A stretch of 64,000 bases of DNA from Mucilaginibacter conchicola. Its GTDB lineage: Bacteria; Bacteroidota; Bacteroidia; Sphingobacteriales; Sphingobacteriaceae. Position numbers and translations under genes: made by a program. Below are positions 28,901 through 36,151 of this stretch, piece by piece. The notes under the pieces are model-generated. The model did not search any database. It saw only the letters and a program-made list of their open reading frames with translations, and was not told where the DNA came from. The stretch covers positions 1 through 64,000 of the forward strand of contig NZ_QWDC01000003.1 of assembly GCF_003432115.1 (NCBI RefSeq), written 5' to 3'. The stretch's first letter is position 1; every line of letters starts with the position of its first letter.

Positions 28901-29317
28901 AAAACCACCGATGAGATCTTTAAAGATAAGCTATCAGACGAGGGTAGGATGGAAGCCAACCAGTTCAGCACCATGTTCATGAGCAACGTGCTGAACGCAA
29001 AAGCAGCTGTGGCTCTGCCATACTTGTATCAGCAAGCCCCTGTACGTAACATATTACCGCTGAACAACAAACAAGGGGATATTTTGCTGAGTGGCAACTT
29101 TTGGCAGGTGCCGCCTTACGAGGGCCGGTATGATGCTTTAGGTTTGGTTACAACGCATTACGATAAAGCCACAAAGCAATTCGCTAAGCCGGAGTATTGG
29201 TTGAATGATCTGCTGAACTCGCAGGAATTAACCCGCATTTATCCGTACAAAACAACCACAGGTACGTGCTTTATTGCCGTTACTTATGATGGCAAACTCA
29301 TGCTGGTTACCAAATGA
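25997..29317 (+). CDS. Very large FG-GAP/VCBS lipoprotein with central ASPIC/UnbV domain
   Basis: This 1106-residue protein has a lipoprotein signal (TFFSACNPKK). Twelve Ca-binding FG-GAP loops are visible: seven in the first half (for example DFNNDGLED, DINGDGFKD, DYDKDGDLD, DLNNDGWDD) and five in the second half (DANNDGIDD, DVNGDGLQD, DFNGDGLQD, DVNGDGKQD, DIDGDGKAD). Between them, at about 530-600, is an ASPIC/UnbV segment (PDAIGAKFFVRSQKQVDHQ, VEMLVIWPDNSYQL). The reading is two integrin-like propellers joined by UnbV. It is a calcium-bound surface protein of unknown function, common next to SusCD in this phylum, and sits in an operon with the haloperoxidase-fold and GH65 genes. Confidence 0.9.
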   Translation: MSFRIPVSACFTLIICLTFFSACNPKKSKVSIFKKLPADGSNVKFVNKNTEGASFNILDYLYFYNGAGVASADFNNDGLEDLYFVSNEGENKLYLNKGNLKFEDVTKKAGLAGTGSWKTGVTVVDINGDGFKDIYVSVVSGYKGFTGKNQLYINNGDMTFTESAAKYGLDFEGFSTQACFFDYDKDGDLDMFLLTSSVHDNNSYGDATQRLVVDKKAGDHLFRNDGGRFTDVTDGSGIYSSAIGYGLGVSIGDLNNDGWDDIYVSNDFFEQDYYYINQHNGTFKEELKSAFGHTSLYSMGNTIGDINKDGHLDVLSTDMLPGELAALKSTVMGESLDINNQQVLSGYHYQYTKNCLQLNVGNGKKFVDIGLYAGVSATDWTWSPIMQDFDMDGYKDLFFSNGIKKRLNDIDYLKYLNDPSVAGDFKTSRFFDSEKINLMPGGKVHSYLYHGNDTLKFDDISDGNDMVDPSMSSGTVAVDLDNDGDLELVTNNMDEPAFIYQNMTMENAKEAKPSYIKLSTKYTKQNPDAIGAKFFVRSQKQVDHQEIQTSTAYASTQQSNLLFTFPKGDKPVEMLVIWPDNSYQLVKDFTTGKKSVIGYKKENTQTTADIGVVINQFISKDKQFTYVDVKADTLGSVKPSESLDFNHYGLLPHGYMPHVPAIAVADANNDGIDDIYVGGIAGEEKYLLAGTRDGTFIKVVVDAFAASKDLADVDARWLDVNGDGLQDIVVLSTDNPFVDVSKRKQPRLYINKGNFKFEAKALPMVTVQPSALFTYDFNGDGLQDLLLVNGINFENYTAEAESVVLLNTRGGNFTLAPKDAYKDITSIKHITSVNAADVNGDGKQDVVITAEWRPVQIFLNENKKLVKQANPVVDAQKGWWQSAMVTDIDGDGKADLLAGNWGLNNKYNVNPQQPLYAYNTDLDKNEKNDLILSYFYQGKYYPFRPKNDLEMELPFIKKEFLSYQKMADKTTDEIFKDKLSDEGRMEANQFSTMFMSNVLNAKAAVALPYLYQQAPVRNILPLNNKQGDILLSGNFWQVPPYEGRYDALGLVTTHYDKATKQFAKPEYWLNDLLNSQELTRIYPYKTTTGTCFIAVTYDGKLMLVTK

Positions 29318-29364
29318 ACTGAATTTAATAACGCCAATATAGAAAAGGTTAAAACCCTGTAGCT

Positions 29365-30693
29365 ATGAAACGTTTCCTGATACTATTTGCCGCCTCGATA
29401 CTGCTATTTGCATCATGCAAAAACGCTGACTATAAAAAGGTTACCAACGACCCTGAACTTTACCGTGTTACCGTAAAACGGTTGAATGATATTGTGCTGG
29501 AAAATAACTTCCCGCCGGTAATTGCATCGCGCAACTATGTATACGCCAATATTGCCGCCTATGAGGTTATCGCCGCCGGCGACCCTGAGCATTACCGCTC
29601 ATTAGCAGGCCAGATAAAACACATGCCCGCCATGCCAAAGCCGGAGAAAGGTAAGGAGATAGATTTCCATTTTGCTTCTTTACTCTCGTTCTGCTACGTG
29701 GGCAACGCTGTTACCTTCCCCGAAGGAAGCATGTTCAAATATGTGGATGAGTTGAAGAACAAAATTAAAGATGCAGGCATGCCCTCTGAAGTGTTCGAAA
29801 ACTCGATAGCATACTCTGATACGGTTGCCAAAGCCATCATGAAATGGAGCAAAAAGGATAACTACGCCGCCACCCGATCGGCCAGTAAATACAATGTGGT
29901 ACGCAAGGATGGCCGCTGGATCCCTACTCCACCCATGTACGCACAAGCGCTTGAGCCGCACTGGGGCGAGATCCGCCCGATGGCGCTGGATTCGGCTTCA
30001 CAAATACCTGCACCCGAGCCACCGGCATATAACATGACAGATAAGAACAGTGTGTTCTATAAAAACGTAATGTACGTAAAAGGCAAAGTTGACAGCCTCA
30101 CCGCCGACCAAACCCACATGGCCGATTTTTGGGATGATAACGCCTTTAAGCTGAATGTGATAGGTCATGCCCAGTTTGCTACCAAAAAGTTTGGTCCCGC
30201 AGGGCACTGGATGAACATTGCCGGCATCGGTTCCAAAATGGCAAAGGCGGATTTTAATACTACGGTTGCCGCTTATACCAAAGCGTCGATTGCTTTGTTT
30301 GATGCTTTTATCAACTGCTGGTACGTAAAATATAAAGCCAACAGCGTGCGCCCCGAAACGGTGATCAACAAACTGATCGATCCTAACTGGAAACCGCATA
30401 TCCAAACACCACCATTCCCTGAGTATATCAGTGGGCACGCGGTTATCTCAGCAGCTGCGGCCGAGACTTTGACTGATAGCTTTGGCGATAATAAGCCTTA
30501 TACCGATTCATCTGAGACTGAATTTGGGATTCCTGCACGGTCATTCAAGTCATTTAGGGATGCGGCTAAGGAAGCCTCAATGTCGCGCGTATATGGTGGT
30601 ATCCACTACAAAATAGCCTGCGGTATTGGTACCCAAACAGGTATAAAAATTGGCGACCTGGTGAACCAAAAATTACAACTGAAGATCAAGTAA
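29365..30693 (+). CDS. Vanadium-haloperoxidase/PAP2-fold lipoprotein
   Basis: This 442-residue protein has a lipoprotein signal with cysteine C18 (LLFASCKN). The C-terminal half carries the three anion-site motifs of the vanadium haloperoxidase/acid phosphatase superfamily: K-x6-RP (K322 to R329 in YKANSVRP), SGH (S356-H358 in EYISGHAV) and SR-x5-H (S407, R408, H414 in SRVYGGIH). The usual aspartate four residues after the histidine is replaced by A418 (HYKIA). It could be a phosphatase, a haloperoxidase or a binding protein. Its place in the operon between FG-GAP/UnbV and GH65 does not decide this. Confidence 0.87.
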   Translation: MKRFLILFAASILLFASCKNADYKKVTNDPELYRVTVKRLNDIVLENNFPPVIASRNYVYANIAAYEVIAAGDPEHYRSLAGQIKHMPAMPKPEKGKEIDFHFASLLSFCYVGNAVTFPEGSMFKYVDELKNKIKDAGMPSEVFENSIAYSDTVAKAIMKWSKKDNYAATRSASKYNVVRKDGRWIPTPPMYAQALEPHWGEIRPMALDSASQIPAPEPPAYNMTDKNSVFYKNVMYVKGKVDSLTADQTHMADFWDDNAFKLNVIGHAQFATKKFGPAGHWMNIAGIGSKMAKADFNTTVAAYTKASIALFDAFINCWYVKYKANSVRPETVINKLIDPNWKPHIQTPPFPEYISGHAVISAAAAETLTDSFGDNKPYTDSSETEFGIPARSFKSFRDAAKEASMSRVYGGIHYKIACGIGTQTGIKIGDLVNQKLQLKIK

Positions 30694-30704
30694 ACTAACC
30701 TTAT

Positions 30705-32738
30705 ATGAAAAGATTTTTTGCTTTGCTTAGCGGCATGGCCTTAGCCGCAGGTGTGTACGCACAAAACGTTAGCCCCTGGGTGATAAAAGCAGATAAGATA
30801 GACCCTAACAACTATTACGGCATCACCGTTGCCAACGGCATGATAGGCATTGTATCGTCTCCCGAGCCTTTTAAGGTGAAGAACGTAGTGCTGGCCGGTG
30901 CGTATGACCTTTATGGCCGTGGCCGTGTTAGCAATTTCCTCAACAGCTTTAACCTGTTGAATATGTACCTTGAAGTGGATGGTAAGCGCCTCGATGGCAA
31001 AATGGTAAGCAACTACCGCCAGGAACTGGATATGCAGCACGCCGCCATGACCACCACTTTTGATTATGGCGATAAAGCAACCATCAAATACACGTATTAC
31101 TCGCTGCGCCAGCTGCCGTTTACCGTTTTAACTGATGTAAGCATCACCGCCAAAAAGGCCATCAACATTACCGCTGCCAGCGTAATGGAAGCACCGGATG
31201 CATTGAAAGAAGTGCAGAACTATTACAACGAGATAGACCGCCCGCATGTTACCATCAGCCTGCTCACCTCAACCGCAAAATCGCCTACGGGTAAACTGCA
31301 GCTTTGTGCATCAACATCATTTTTATTTAACGAGGAGCATGGTAAAGAGCCGCGCGTTATTCACGAGATGTGGGACAACAACATGCACCTGATGAAATTC
31401 AGCAAGGCCATGAGCGCCGGGCAAACCTACAAGTATGGTGTTACCGGTTCATCCATCACCTCGGCCCACCATGCCGACCCGCTGAATGAAGCCGAGCGTT
31501 TAACCATCTTCGCCAAGCTGGAAGGAAAAGACAGGCTCATCCAGTTCCATAATAAGGCTTGGGATGATCTTTGGAAAAGTGACATCCAGATCGAAGGCGA
31601 TGCACAAGCCCAGCAGGATGTACACAGCATGCTGTATCACCTGTATTCGTTCTCGCGTGCCGGAACGGCTTTGTCGCCATCACCCATGGGCTTATCGGGC
31701 TTAGGTTACAACGGCCACGTATTTTGGGATACCGACCTTTGGATGTACCCCGCCATGCTGGTGCTGCATCCTGAGATAGCGAAATCAATGGTGGAGTACC
31801 GTTTTGAGCGTTTGGAGAATGCCCGCAAAAATGCTTTCTCGCACGGTTATAAGGGCGCAATGTTCCCGTGGGAAAGTGCCGACAGTGGGGTAGAGGAAAC
31901 GCCTGTTTGGGCTTTGAGCGGTCCGTTTGAGCACCACATCAGTGCCGATGTGGCCAACGCTGCATGGTTGTATTACTGCGTTACGCAGGATAAACAATGG
32001 CTGCGCGATCGCGGCTGGCCGTTGCTATCTGCCACGGCCGATTTCTGGGCAAGCAGGGTAGAACGCAACGGTGCCGGTCATTACGATATCAAAAACGTAG
32101 TAGCTGCCGATGAATGGGCCGAGAATATCGATAACAACGCATTCACTAACGCTGCTGCCAAAGCTAATCTGATGAATGCCACTGCTGCTGCGCAGATATT
32201 GGGCCTGCAGGCCGATAGCGATTGGGTACATGTAGCCAACAATATCCCGATCCTTAAAATGAGCAACGGCGTTACGCAAGAGCATACCCAATACAAAGGC
32301 GAAGGTATTAAACAAGCCGATGTGAACCTGCTGGCTTATCCGCTTAAAACCATTACCGACCCTGCCCAAATAAAACGCGACCTGGAATACTACGAAACCC
32401 GAGTACCTAACGAAGGCACACCAGCCATGACCCAGGGTGTATTCGCATTGTTATACGCTCGCCTCGGCAACGGCCAGAAAGCTTACCACTGGTTTAAGGA
32501 TGCATACGAGCCAAACCTTAACCCGCCGTTCCGTGTGATAGCGGAGACCAAGGGTGGCACTAATCCGTATTTTGCTACAGGTGCAGGCGGCATTATCCAG
32601 GCTATGCTAATGGGCTTCGGCGGGCTGGACATTACCCCGACAGGGATCACTCAGATAAAAAGCGCACTGCCATCTAACTGGAAATCGTTAAAAATTACCG
32701 GCGTAGGGGTTGAGAAGAAAACTTATAAGGTGAAATGA
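30705..32738 (+). CDS. Secreted GH65 hydrolase, predicted alpha-1,2-glucosidase (kojibiose type)
   Basis: This 677-residue protein has a signal peptide ending AGVYAQ, an N-terminal beta-sandwich and a GH65 (alpha/alpha)6 barrel with HVFWDTDLWMYPAML and YKGAMFPWESADSGVEE. The general acid is E470 in AADEWAENIDNNAF. E614 in RVIAETKGGTNPYF sits where GH65 hydrolases, unlike phosphorylases, have a catalytic base. I recall that the characterised Flavobacterium johnsoniae GH65 kojibiose hydrolase uses E472 and E616, so the spacing matches exactly; this is from memory. It would release beta-glucose from alpha-1,2-glucosides. It closes the operon, 11 bp after the haloperoxidase-like gene. Confidence 0.9.
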   Translation: MKRFFALLSGMALAAGVYAQNVSPWVIKADKIDPNNYYGITVANGMIGIVSSPEPFKVKNVVLAGAYDLYGRGRVSNFLNSFNLLNMYLEVDGKRLDGKMVSNYRQELDMQHAAMTTTFDYGDKATIKYTYYSLRQLPFTVLTDVSITAKKAINITAASVMEAPDALKEVQNYYNEIDRPHVTISLLTSTAKSPTGKLQLCASTSFLFNEEHGKEPRVIHEMWDNNMHLMKFSKAMSAGQTYKYGVTGSSITSAHHADPLNEAERLTIFAKLEGKDRLIQFHNKAWDDLWKSDIQIEGDAQAQQDVHSMLYHLYSFSRAGTALSPSPMGLSGLGYNGHVFWDTDLWMYPAMLVLHPEIAKSMVEYRFERLENARKNAFSHGYKGAMFPWESADSGVEETPVWALSGPFEHHISADVANAAWLYYCVTQDKQWLRDRGWPLLSATADFWASRVERNGAGHYDIKNVVAADEWAENIDNNAFTNAAAKANLMNATAAAQILGLQADSDWVHVANNIPILKMSNGVTQEHTQYKGEGIKQADVNLLAYPLKTITDPAQIKRDLEYYETRVPNEGTPAMTQGVFALLYARLGNGQKAYHWFKDAYEPNLNPPFRVIAETKGGTNPYFATGAGGIIQAMLMGFGGLDITPTGITQIKSALPSNWKSLKITGVGVEKKTYKVK

Positions 32739-32762
32739 GGAAATAAACACTGGTCTAAGGTG

Positions 32763-32782
32763 ACTGACAGGATTTTGTCAGT
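32763..32782 (+). other. Small hairpin after GH65
   Basis: ACTGACA pairs with TGTCAGT around GGATTT, 25 bp after the GH65 stop. The following sequence is not T-rich, so it is a weak terminator candidate at best. Confidence 0.4.
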
Positions 32783-32795
32783 ATTTACAGATATT

Positions 32796-32823
32796 GTAGA
32801 GACGCGATACCCCGCGTCTCTAC
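32796..32823. repeat. Perfect 11-bp palindrome of the GTAGAGACGCG type
   Basis: GTAGAGACGCG and CGCGTCTCTAC flank the loop ATACCC. Palindromes of this sequence type are known as dispersed repeats in other bacteria, including cyanobacteria. It may serve as the transcription end of the GH65 operon. Confidence 0.8.
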
Positions 32824-32850
32824 TTGTTTAATCCCGATGCTAATCCCAAG

Positions 32851-32912
32851 CGTCATTGCGAGGAACGAAGCAATCTCTTTAGGAAAAGTCTGTGTGAAAA
32901 GTTAACGTCAGT
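32851..32912. repeat. Interspersed palindrome A, left half only
   Basis: CGTCATTGCGAGGAACGAAG and CAATCTCTTTAGG match the left arm of the full copy at 38403-38497, but the right arm is missing. It sits just upstream of the hairpin-ended element. Confidence 0.75.
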
Positions 32913-32929
32913 CTGCTCATAGCCGCAGG

Positions 32930-33372
32930 GGCCTATTACTTTTTCCTTGATGAAAAAGTAACAAAAAATCATACAGCAAAGAGGCTTCTTTTCGCACAAG
33001 GCCTTTTCCCTGCAAATCGGTCGGAACCACGGGCTGCAAAATCTTGCCGCAACTTCGTTCGCATCTGGCCATCGCTTCAGGCAAGTATTGCTATGCCCTT
33101 ACCACGCACGAGGCCACCATTGTTCCGCCCGCTTTTGTCCGAAGCTTTTTTGCTGACGCGCAAAATGGAAAGAAAAAGCACGGACGGGACGCTCCCGGAA
33201 AAATGCGACATAGCGTAACGTGCGGATAGCACTGTATTGCTAAAGCAGAAACATTGTAGCGCGTTACCAAGTCGCGAGTTTTTTCTTTGGTTACTTTCTT
33301 TTTAGCGGAAAAAAAGAAAGTAACATCCACTGACGGCTCATATCAATCACCAACATTCCTAATGGAATGCTG
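32930..33372. repeat. Hairpin-ended dispersed element, fullest copy
   Basis: The left hairpin at 32936-32961 has 10-bp arms (TTACTTTTTC/GAAAAAGTAA) and the right hairpin at 33290-33324 has 14-bp arms (GTTACTTTCTTTTT). The region from about 33195 to the CATTCCTAATGGAATG palindrome at the right end is shared with 55572-55749, and the last 92 bp with the window start. The interior is GC-rich with small spurious reading frames. No transposase is encoded. It ends 20 bp before the stop of a minus-strand gene. Confidence 0.8.
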
Positions 33373-33391
33373 ATAATAAAGCGATCCAAGG

Positions 33392-34510
33392 CTACACCCG
33401 CGTCAGCTTCACCGGCGCGGTATGGTTGGCATTCCACTGGCAAACATAGATGCTTTTATCTTCGTCAATGCATACATCATGGCCGTGCATAAAGGTGGCA
33501 TTTTTGGCTTGCAGGGTTTGCTGTAGTACACCGTTCTTGTAAACCGGTGCCATACCACCCGGGTTAGAGATCACTCTGTTATCCTTATCCAGAATAGTAA
33601 CAAAGCCCGAGCCGTCAAACTGCTTTCCTTCGGCATTTTTTGACCAGCATACACCGGCGTAAATGTTGCTGTCGTTTATCACGGCACGGCAAACGTACAT
33701 GCCCGGCATATCTATGCGTTTAATGAATTTGCCATCCATGGTGAATAACTTAAAGCAATTTTCCTCGCGGGATGTGCATATCAGGGTAGGGTTATTCTTA
33801 TCGCGGGTATCAACGGTTATGCCGTGAGCATTGCGCAGGTTATGGTCGGGATTGCTGTTGTGGTGCCCGCCGAAGTGACGGATATACTTACCCTTTGCAT
33901 CGTATTGGATAATATAATCTGAACCATAACCATCGGCCACATAAATATCACCGTTAGGGGCAACGGCCGTTTCGGTAGGTTTAAAAGGTTCATCATCCTT
34001 ATAAATACCAATGGTACGCGGGTGGCCTATAGCGAAAATCAGCTTACCATCCGTGGTGGTCTTTAAAACCTGTCCTGCCTGCCCGTAGGTGTTGCCCGTG
34101 CGGTCTAAAGCCCAGCCGCAATCTGTTAGTAATAGAAAATCTTCACCGCCCTCTTTGCTGATGGTGAGTCCGTGACCGCCTGGTAGCGATGTGCCCCAAT
34201 AATCAAGCAACTTGCCCGATTTATCAAAAATAAGCACGTTGTTATGTGTATGATCGCCCAGCATTATGAGGCGGCCTTTGCTGTCCTGCACCATCTCGTG
34301 GCAGTTAGCCAGCGGGGTATTGTTTACGCTTATCTTAGCCCAGCTCTTATCAACCTTGTAGGTAAAACCGTTGTGGCCTATCAATTGCTCGTCGGCGGGT
34401 TTGTCTTTATGTAATATGGTGAAACCTTTGGCAGCAGGTGCTGCAGTTGCAGCAACGGTGGCAATGGCAGCGGTTTTAAGGAAGTTTCTGCGTGGGTTAT
34501 GGGTAGTCAT
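33392..34510 (-). CDS. Tat-exported NHL/six-bladed propeller protein
   Basis: This 372-residue protein begins with a twin-arginine signal (PRRNFLKTAAIATVAATAA). The mature part consists of NHL-like repeats, for example CHEMVQDSKGRLIMLGDHTH, TAVAPNGDIYVADGYGSDY, NAHGITVDTRDKN and HDVCIDEDKSIYVCQWN. The repeats predict a six-bladed beta-propeller in the periplasm, related to peptidylglycine monooxygenase-like or SMP-30-like proteins. No catalytic residues stand out. It is alone on its strand apart from the PAP2-like gene upstream. Confidence 0.85.
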   Translation of the reverse strand: MTTHNPRRNFLKTAAIATVAATAAPAAKGFTILHKDKPADEQLIGHNGFTYKVDKSWAKISVNNTPLANCHEMVQDSKGRLIMLGDHTHNNVLIFDKSGKLLDYWGTSLPGGHGLTISKEGGEDFLLLTDCGWALDRTGNTYGQAGQVLKTTTDGKLIFAIGHPRTIGIYKDDEPFKPTETAVAPNGDIYVADGYGSDYIIQYDAKGKYIRHFGGHHNSNPDHNLRNAHGITVDTRDKNNPTLICTSREENCFKLFTMDGKFIKRIDMPGMYVCRAVINDSNIYAGVCWSKNAEGKQFDGSGFVTILDKDNRVISNPGGMAPVYKNGVLQQTLQAKNATFMHGHDVCIDEDKSIYVCQWNANHTAPVKLTRV

Positions 34511-34587
34511 AAACAGGTATGATTGGTATCAACCCAAAAATACAGGTATTGCCTGTTTACACAAGTTTAAAATGAAATAACCGGAAG

Positions 34588-35247
34588 TTAATCTTCTAAG
34601 TTGGTTAGGCGGTCTATCTTAAAAATGCGGCGAACCAGCCTGTAGATAATGTAAACGGCAACGGGCGCAACCACCACATCAACCGTGTAATGGATATGTT
34701 GTACCAGCAGTAAAACCATCACGATAGCTGCTGAGATAAAGGCCAGTATCTTGTCGTTACGTTTTTCTAAACAAAGAAATATCAGCACCATGGTTGAGGT
34801 GTGGCCCGAGAAGAACAGATCGCGGGTGATATCGGTGTTGCCGTAAAAAACACTTGTAAGTGGGTCTATCAAGTGAATAAGCCCTTTTGGCGGATCTAAG
34901 GAAATAAACAGGATGGTGAGCATCCGGGTAAGGTTAATAAATATCAGCGACCATACGTAGTTGATATAGATAACCGGGTTATACATAGCTCTTATAAGGA
35001 TGAGCAGGCCCATGCCCCATATCAGCGTAAAAATGTAAGGAGAAACATCATGAGCCGGGAGATGCTCCAGCACCCAATCGTTAAGTAAAGCGCCCTGGCG
35101 GTTTTGGATATAGTTGAAAAAGAACGGCATGCCCAACAGCATTACAGCAATAATAGCCGAGCCTATAAGCAATTTATCGCGCTTTTTTGGCGATTGCAGG
35201 GCAGCTACCCAAGCTTCTTTAATTGTCCTTTTCCGTTTCGTTACCAC
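34588..35247 (-). CDS. Sphingomyelin-synthase-like PAP2 membrane protein
   Basis: This 219-residue inner membrane protein has about six transmembrane helices. The catalytic triad of the PAP2_C/sphingomyelin synthase group is visible: H149 in LFFSGHTSTMV, then H186 and D190 in HIHYTVDVVVAP (H-x3-D). Members transfer or hydrolyse phospho-head groups at the outer face of the membrane. Because Sphingobacteriaceae make sphingolipids, a lipid head-group transfer role is attractive, though a phosphatase role is equally possible. It is separated from the NHL gene by 77 bp and may share its transcript. Confidence 0.82.
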   Translation of the reverse strand: MVTKRKRTIKEAWVAALQSPKKRDKLLIGSAIIAVMLLGMPFFFNYIQNRQGALLNDWVLEHLPAHDVSPYIFTLIWGMGLLILIRAMYNPVIYINYVWSLIFINLTRMLTILFISLDPPKGLIHLIDPLTSVFYGNTDITRDLFFSGHTSTMVLIFLCLEKRNDKILAFISAAIVMVLLLVQHIHYTVDVVVAPVAVYIIYRLVRRIFKIDRLTNLED

Positions 35248-35337
35248 TATATAAATTAAAGGAGCGCAAAGTTAAAAAAAGCATCAGTATTAATTAGGGG
35301 TTATTTTAATATAAAGTTGAGGTTAGTGTCATATTTG

Positions 35338-35460
35338 AGCCCCCTCTAAATCTCCCCCCCCCCCCCAATAGGGGAGACTTTAAAACATTCTTCTTTAAGC
35401 CCTCCCTCCCGGGGAGGGTTTGGGTGGGGCTTCTTCAGAGAGGGGCAGGGGGTGAGTCAA
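35338..35460. repeat. G/C-rich repeat B with a 13-C tract
   Basis: The segment opens with CCCCCTCTAAATCT, contains an uninterrupted run of 13 C at 35354-35366 and CCCTCCCGGGGAGGGTTTGGG, and ends in GGGGGTGAGTCA. The middle part matches 63518-63557. It lies in the divergent gap between the PAP2-like and cupredoxin genes. Confidence 0.75.
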
Positions 35461-35537
35461 CTTTTTTTTGCTCCTCAGGCAACCATCCTTAACCATGCCA
35501 GCGTAATCATATCAAAACAACACCAAATACATTTGAT

Positions 35538-35927
35538 ATGAAAAAGTACGTTTTAGGCATCACCATGATGTTCGCTGTAATTGTAATTGCTATTGCGGCA
35601 TGCTCAAAATCAAAAAGCGACCCTACGCCTACCGACCCAACTAACCCCACCAACCCAACAAACCCAACTGGTGGTACCAATGCAGTAAGTATTAAAGATT
35701 TTGCCTTTTCGCCGGCTACCATTACCATTAAAAAAGGCGAGAGTGTAACCTGGACAAACAGCGATTCGGCACCGCACACCGCTACCGAAGATGCCGGTGC
35801 GTTTGATAGCGGCAGCCTTGCTACCGGTGCTAAGTTCAGCAAATCATTTGCTGCAACGGGCACATTTACCTACCACTGTACCTTCCACAGCAACATGGTA
35901 AATGCCAAGGTAATAGTTACCGACTAA
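35538..35927 (+). CDS. Cupredoxin-domain lipoprotein
   Basis: This 129-residue protein has a lipoprotein signal (IVIAIAACSKSK), a proline/threonine-rich linker with repeated NPT units (TDPTNPTNPTNPTGG) and a plastocyanin-like domain from about 50. Type 1 copper ligands are visible: H in SAPHTATED and C, H, M in YHCTFHSNM. It is probably a periplasmic electron carrier bound to a membrane. No oxidase or reductase partner is adjacent. A clean terminator follows. Confidence 0.9.
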   Translation: MKKYVLGITMMFAVIVIAIAACSKSKSDPTPTDPTNPTNPTNPTGGTNAVSIKDFAFSPATITIKKGESVTWTNSDSAPHTATEDAGAFDSGSLATGAKFSKSFAATGTFTYHCTFHSNMVNAKVIVTD

Positions 35928-35969
35928 TAGGAGAATACGTTGATTAGGATGTGTTATATTGGATAGTGT

Positions 35970-35996
35970 GAAGCCCCGCAAGGGGCTTCTTTTATT
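35970..35996 (+). terminator. Terminator after the cupredoxin gene
   Basis: GAAGCCCC/GGGGCTTC with the tetraloop GCAA is followed by TTTTATTT. Confidence 0.9.
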
Positions 35997-36151
35997 TGAG
36001 GTTATCACCTCATTTTGCTGCTGGTATTGTTATTGCTCAACTCTCTATTATGCCCAAAGGCAAACTTTACGCAAAAAAATAATGTTTTTGTTGGTAAGGG
36101 TATTTTGAAATACCGGCCAATAACAGAAATTAGAGACATCTAAATTATACC

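Noticed and set aside
33044..33330. Two small open frames (about 61 and 79 codons) on opposite strands.
   Set aside because: They lie inside the hairpin-ended repeat, have no ribosome-binding context or family sequence, and are GC-rich by-products of the repeat.
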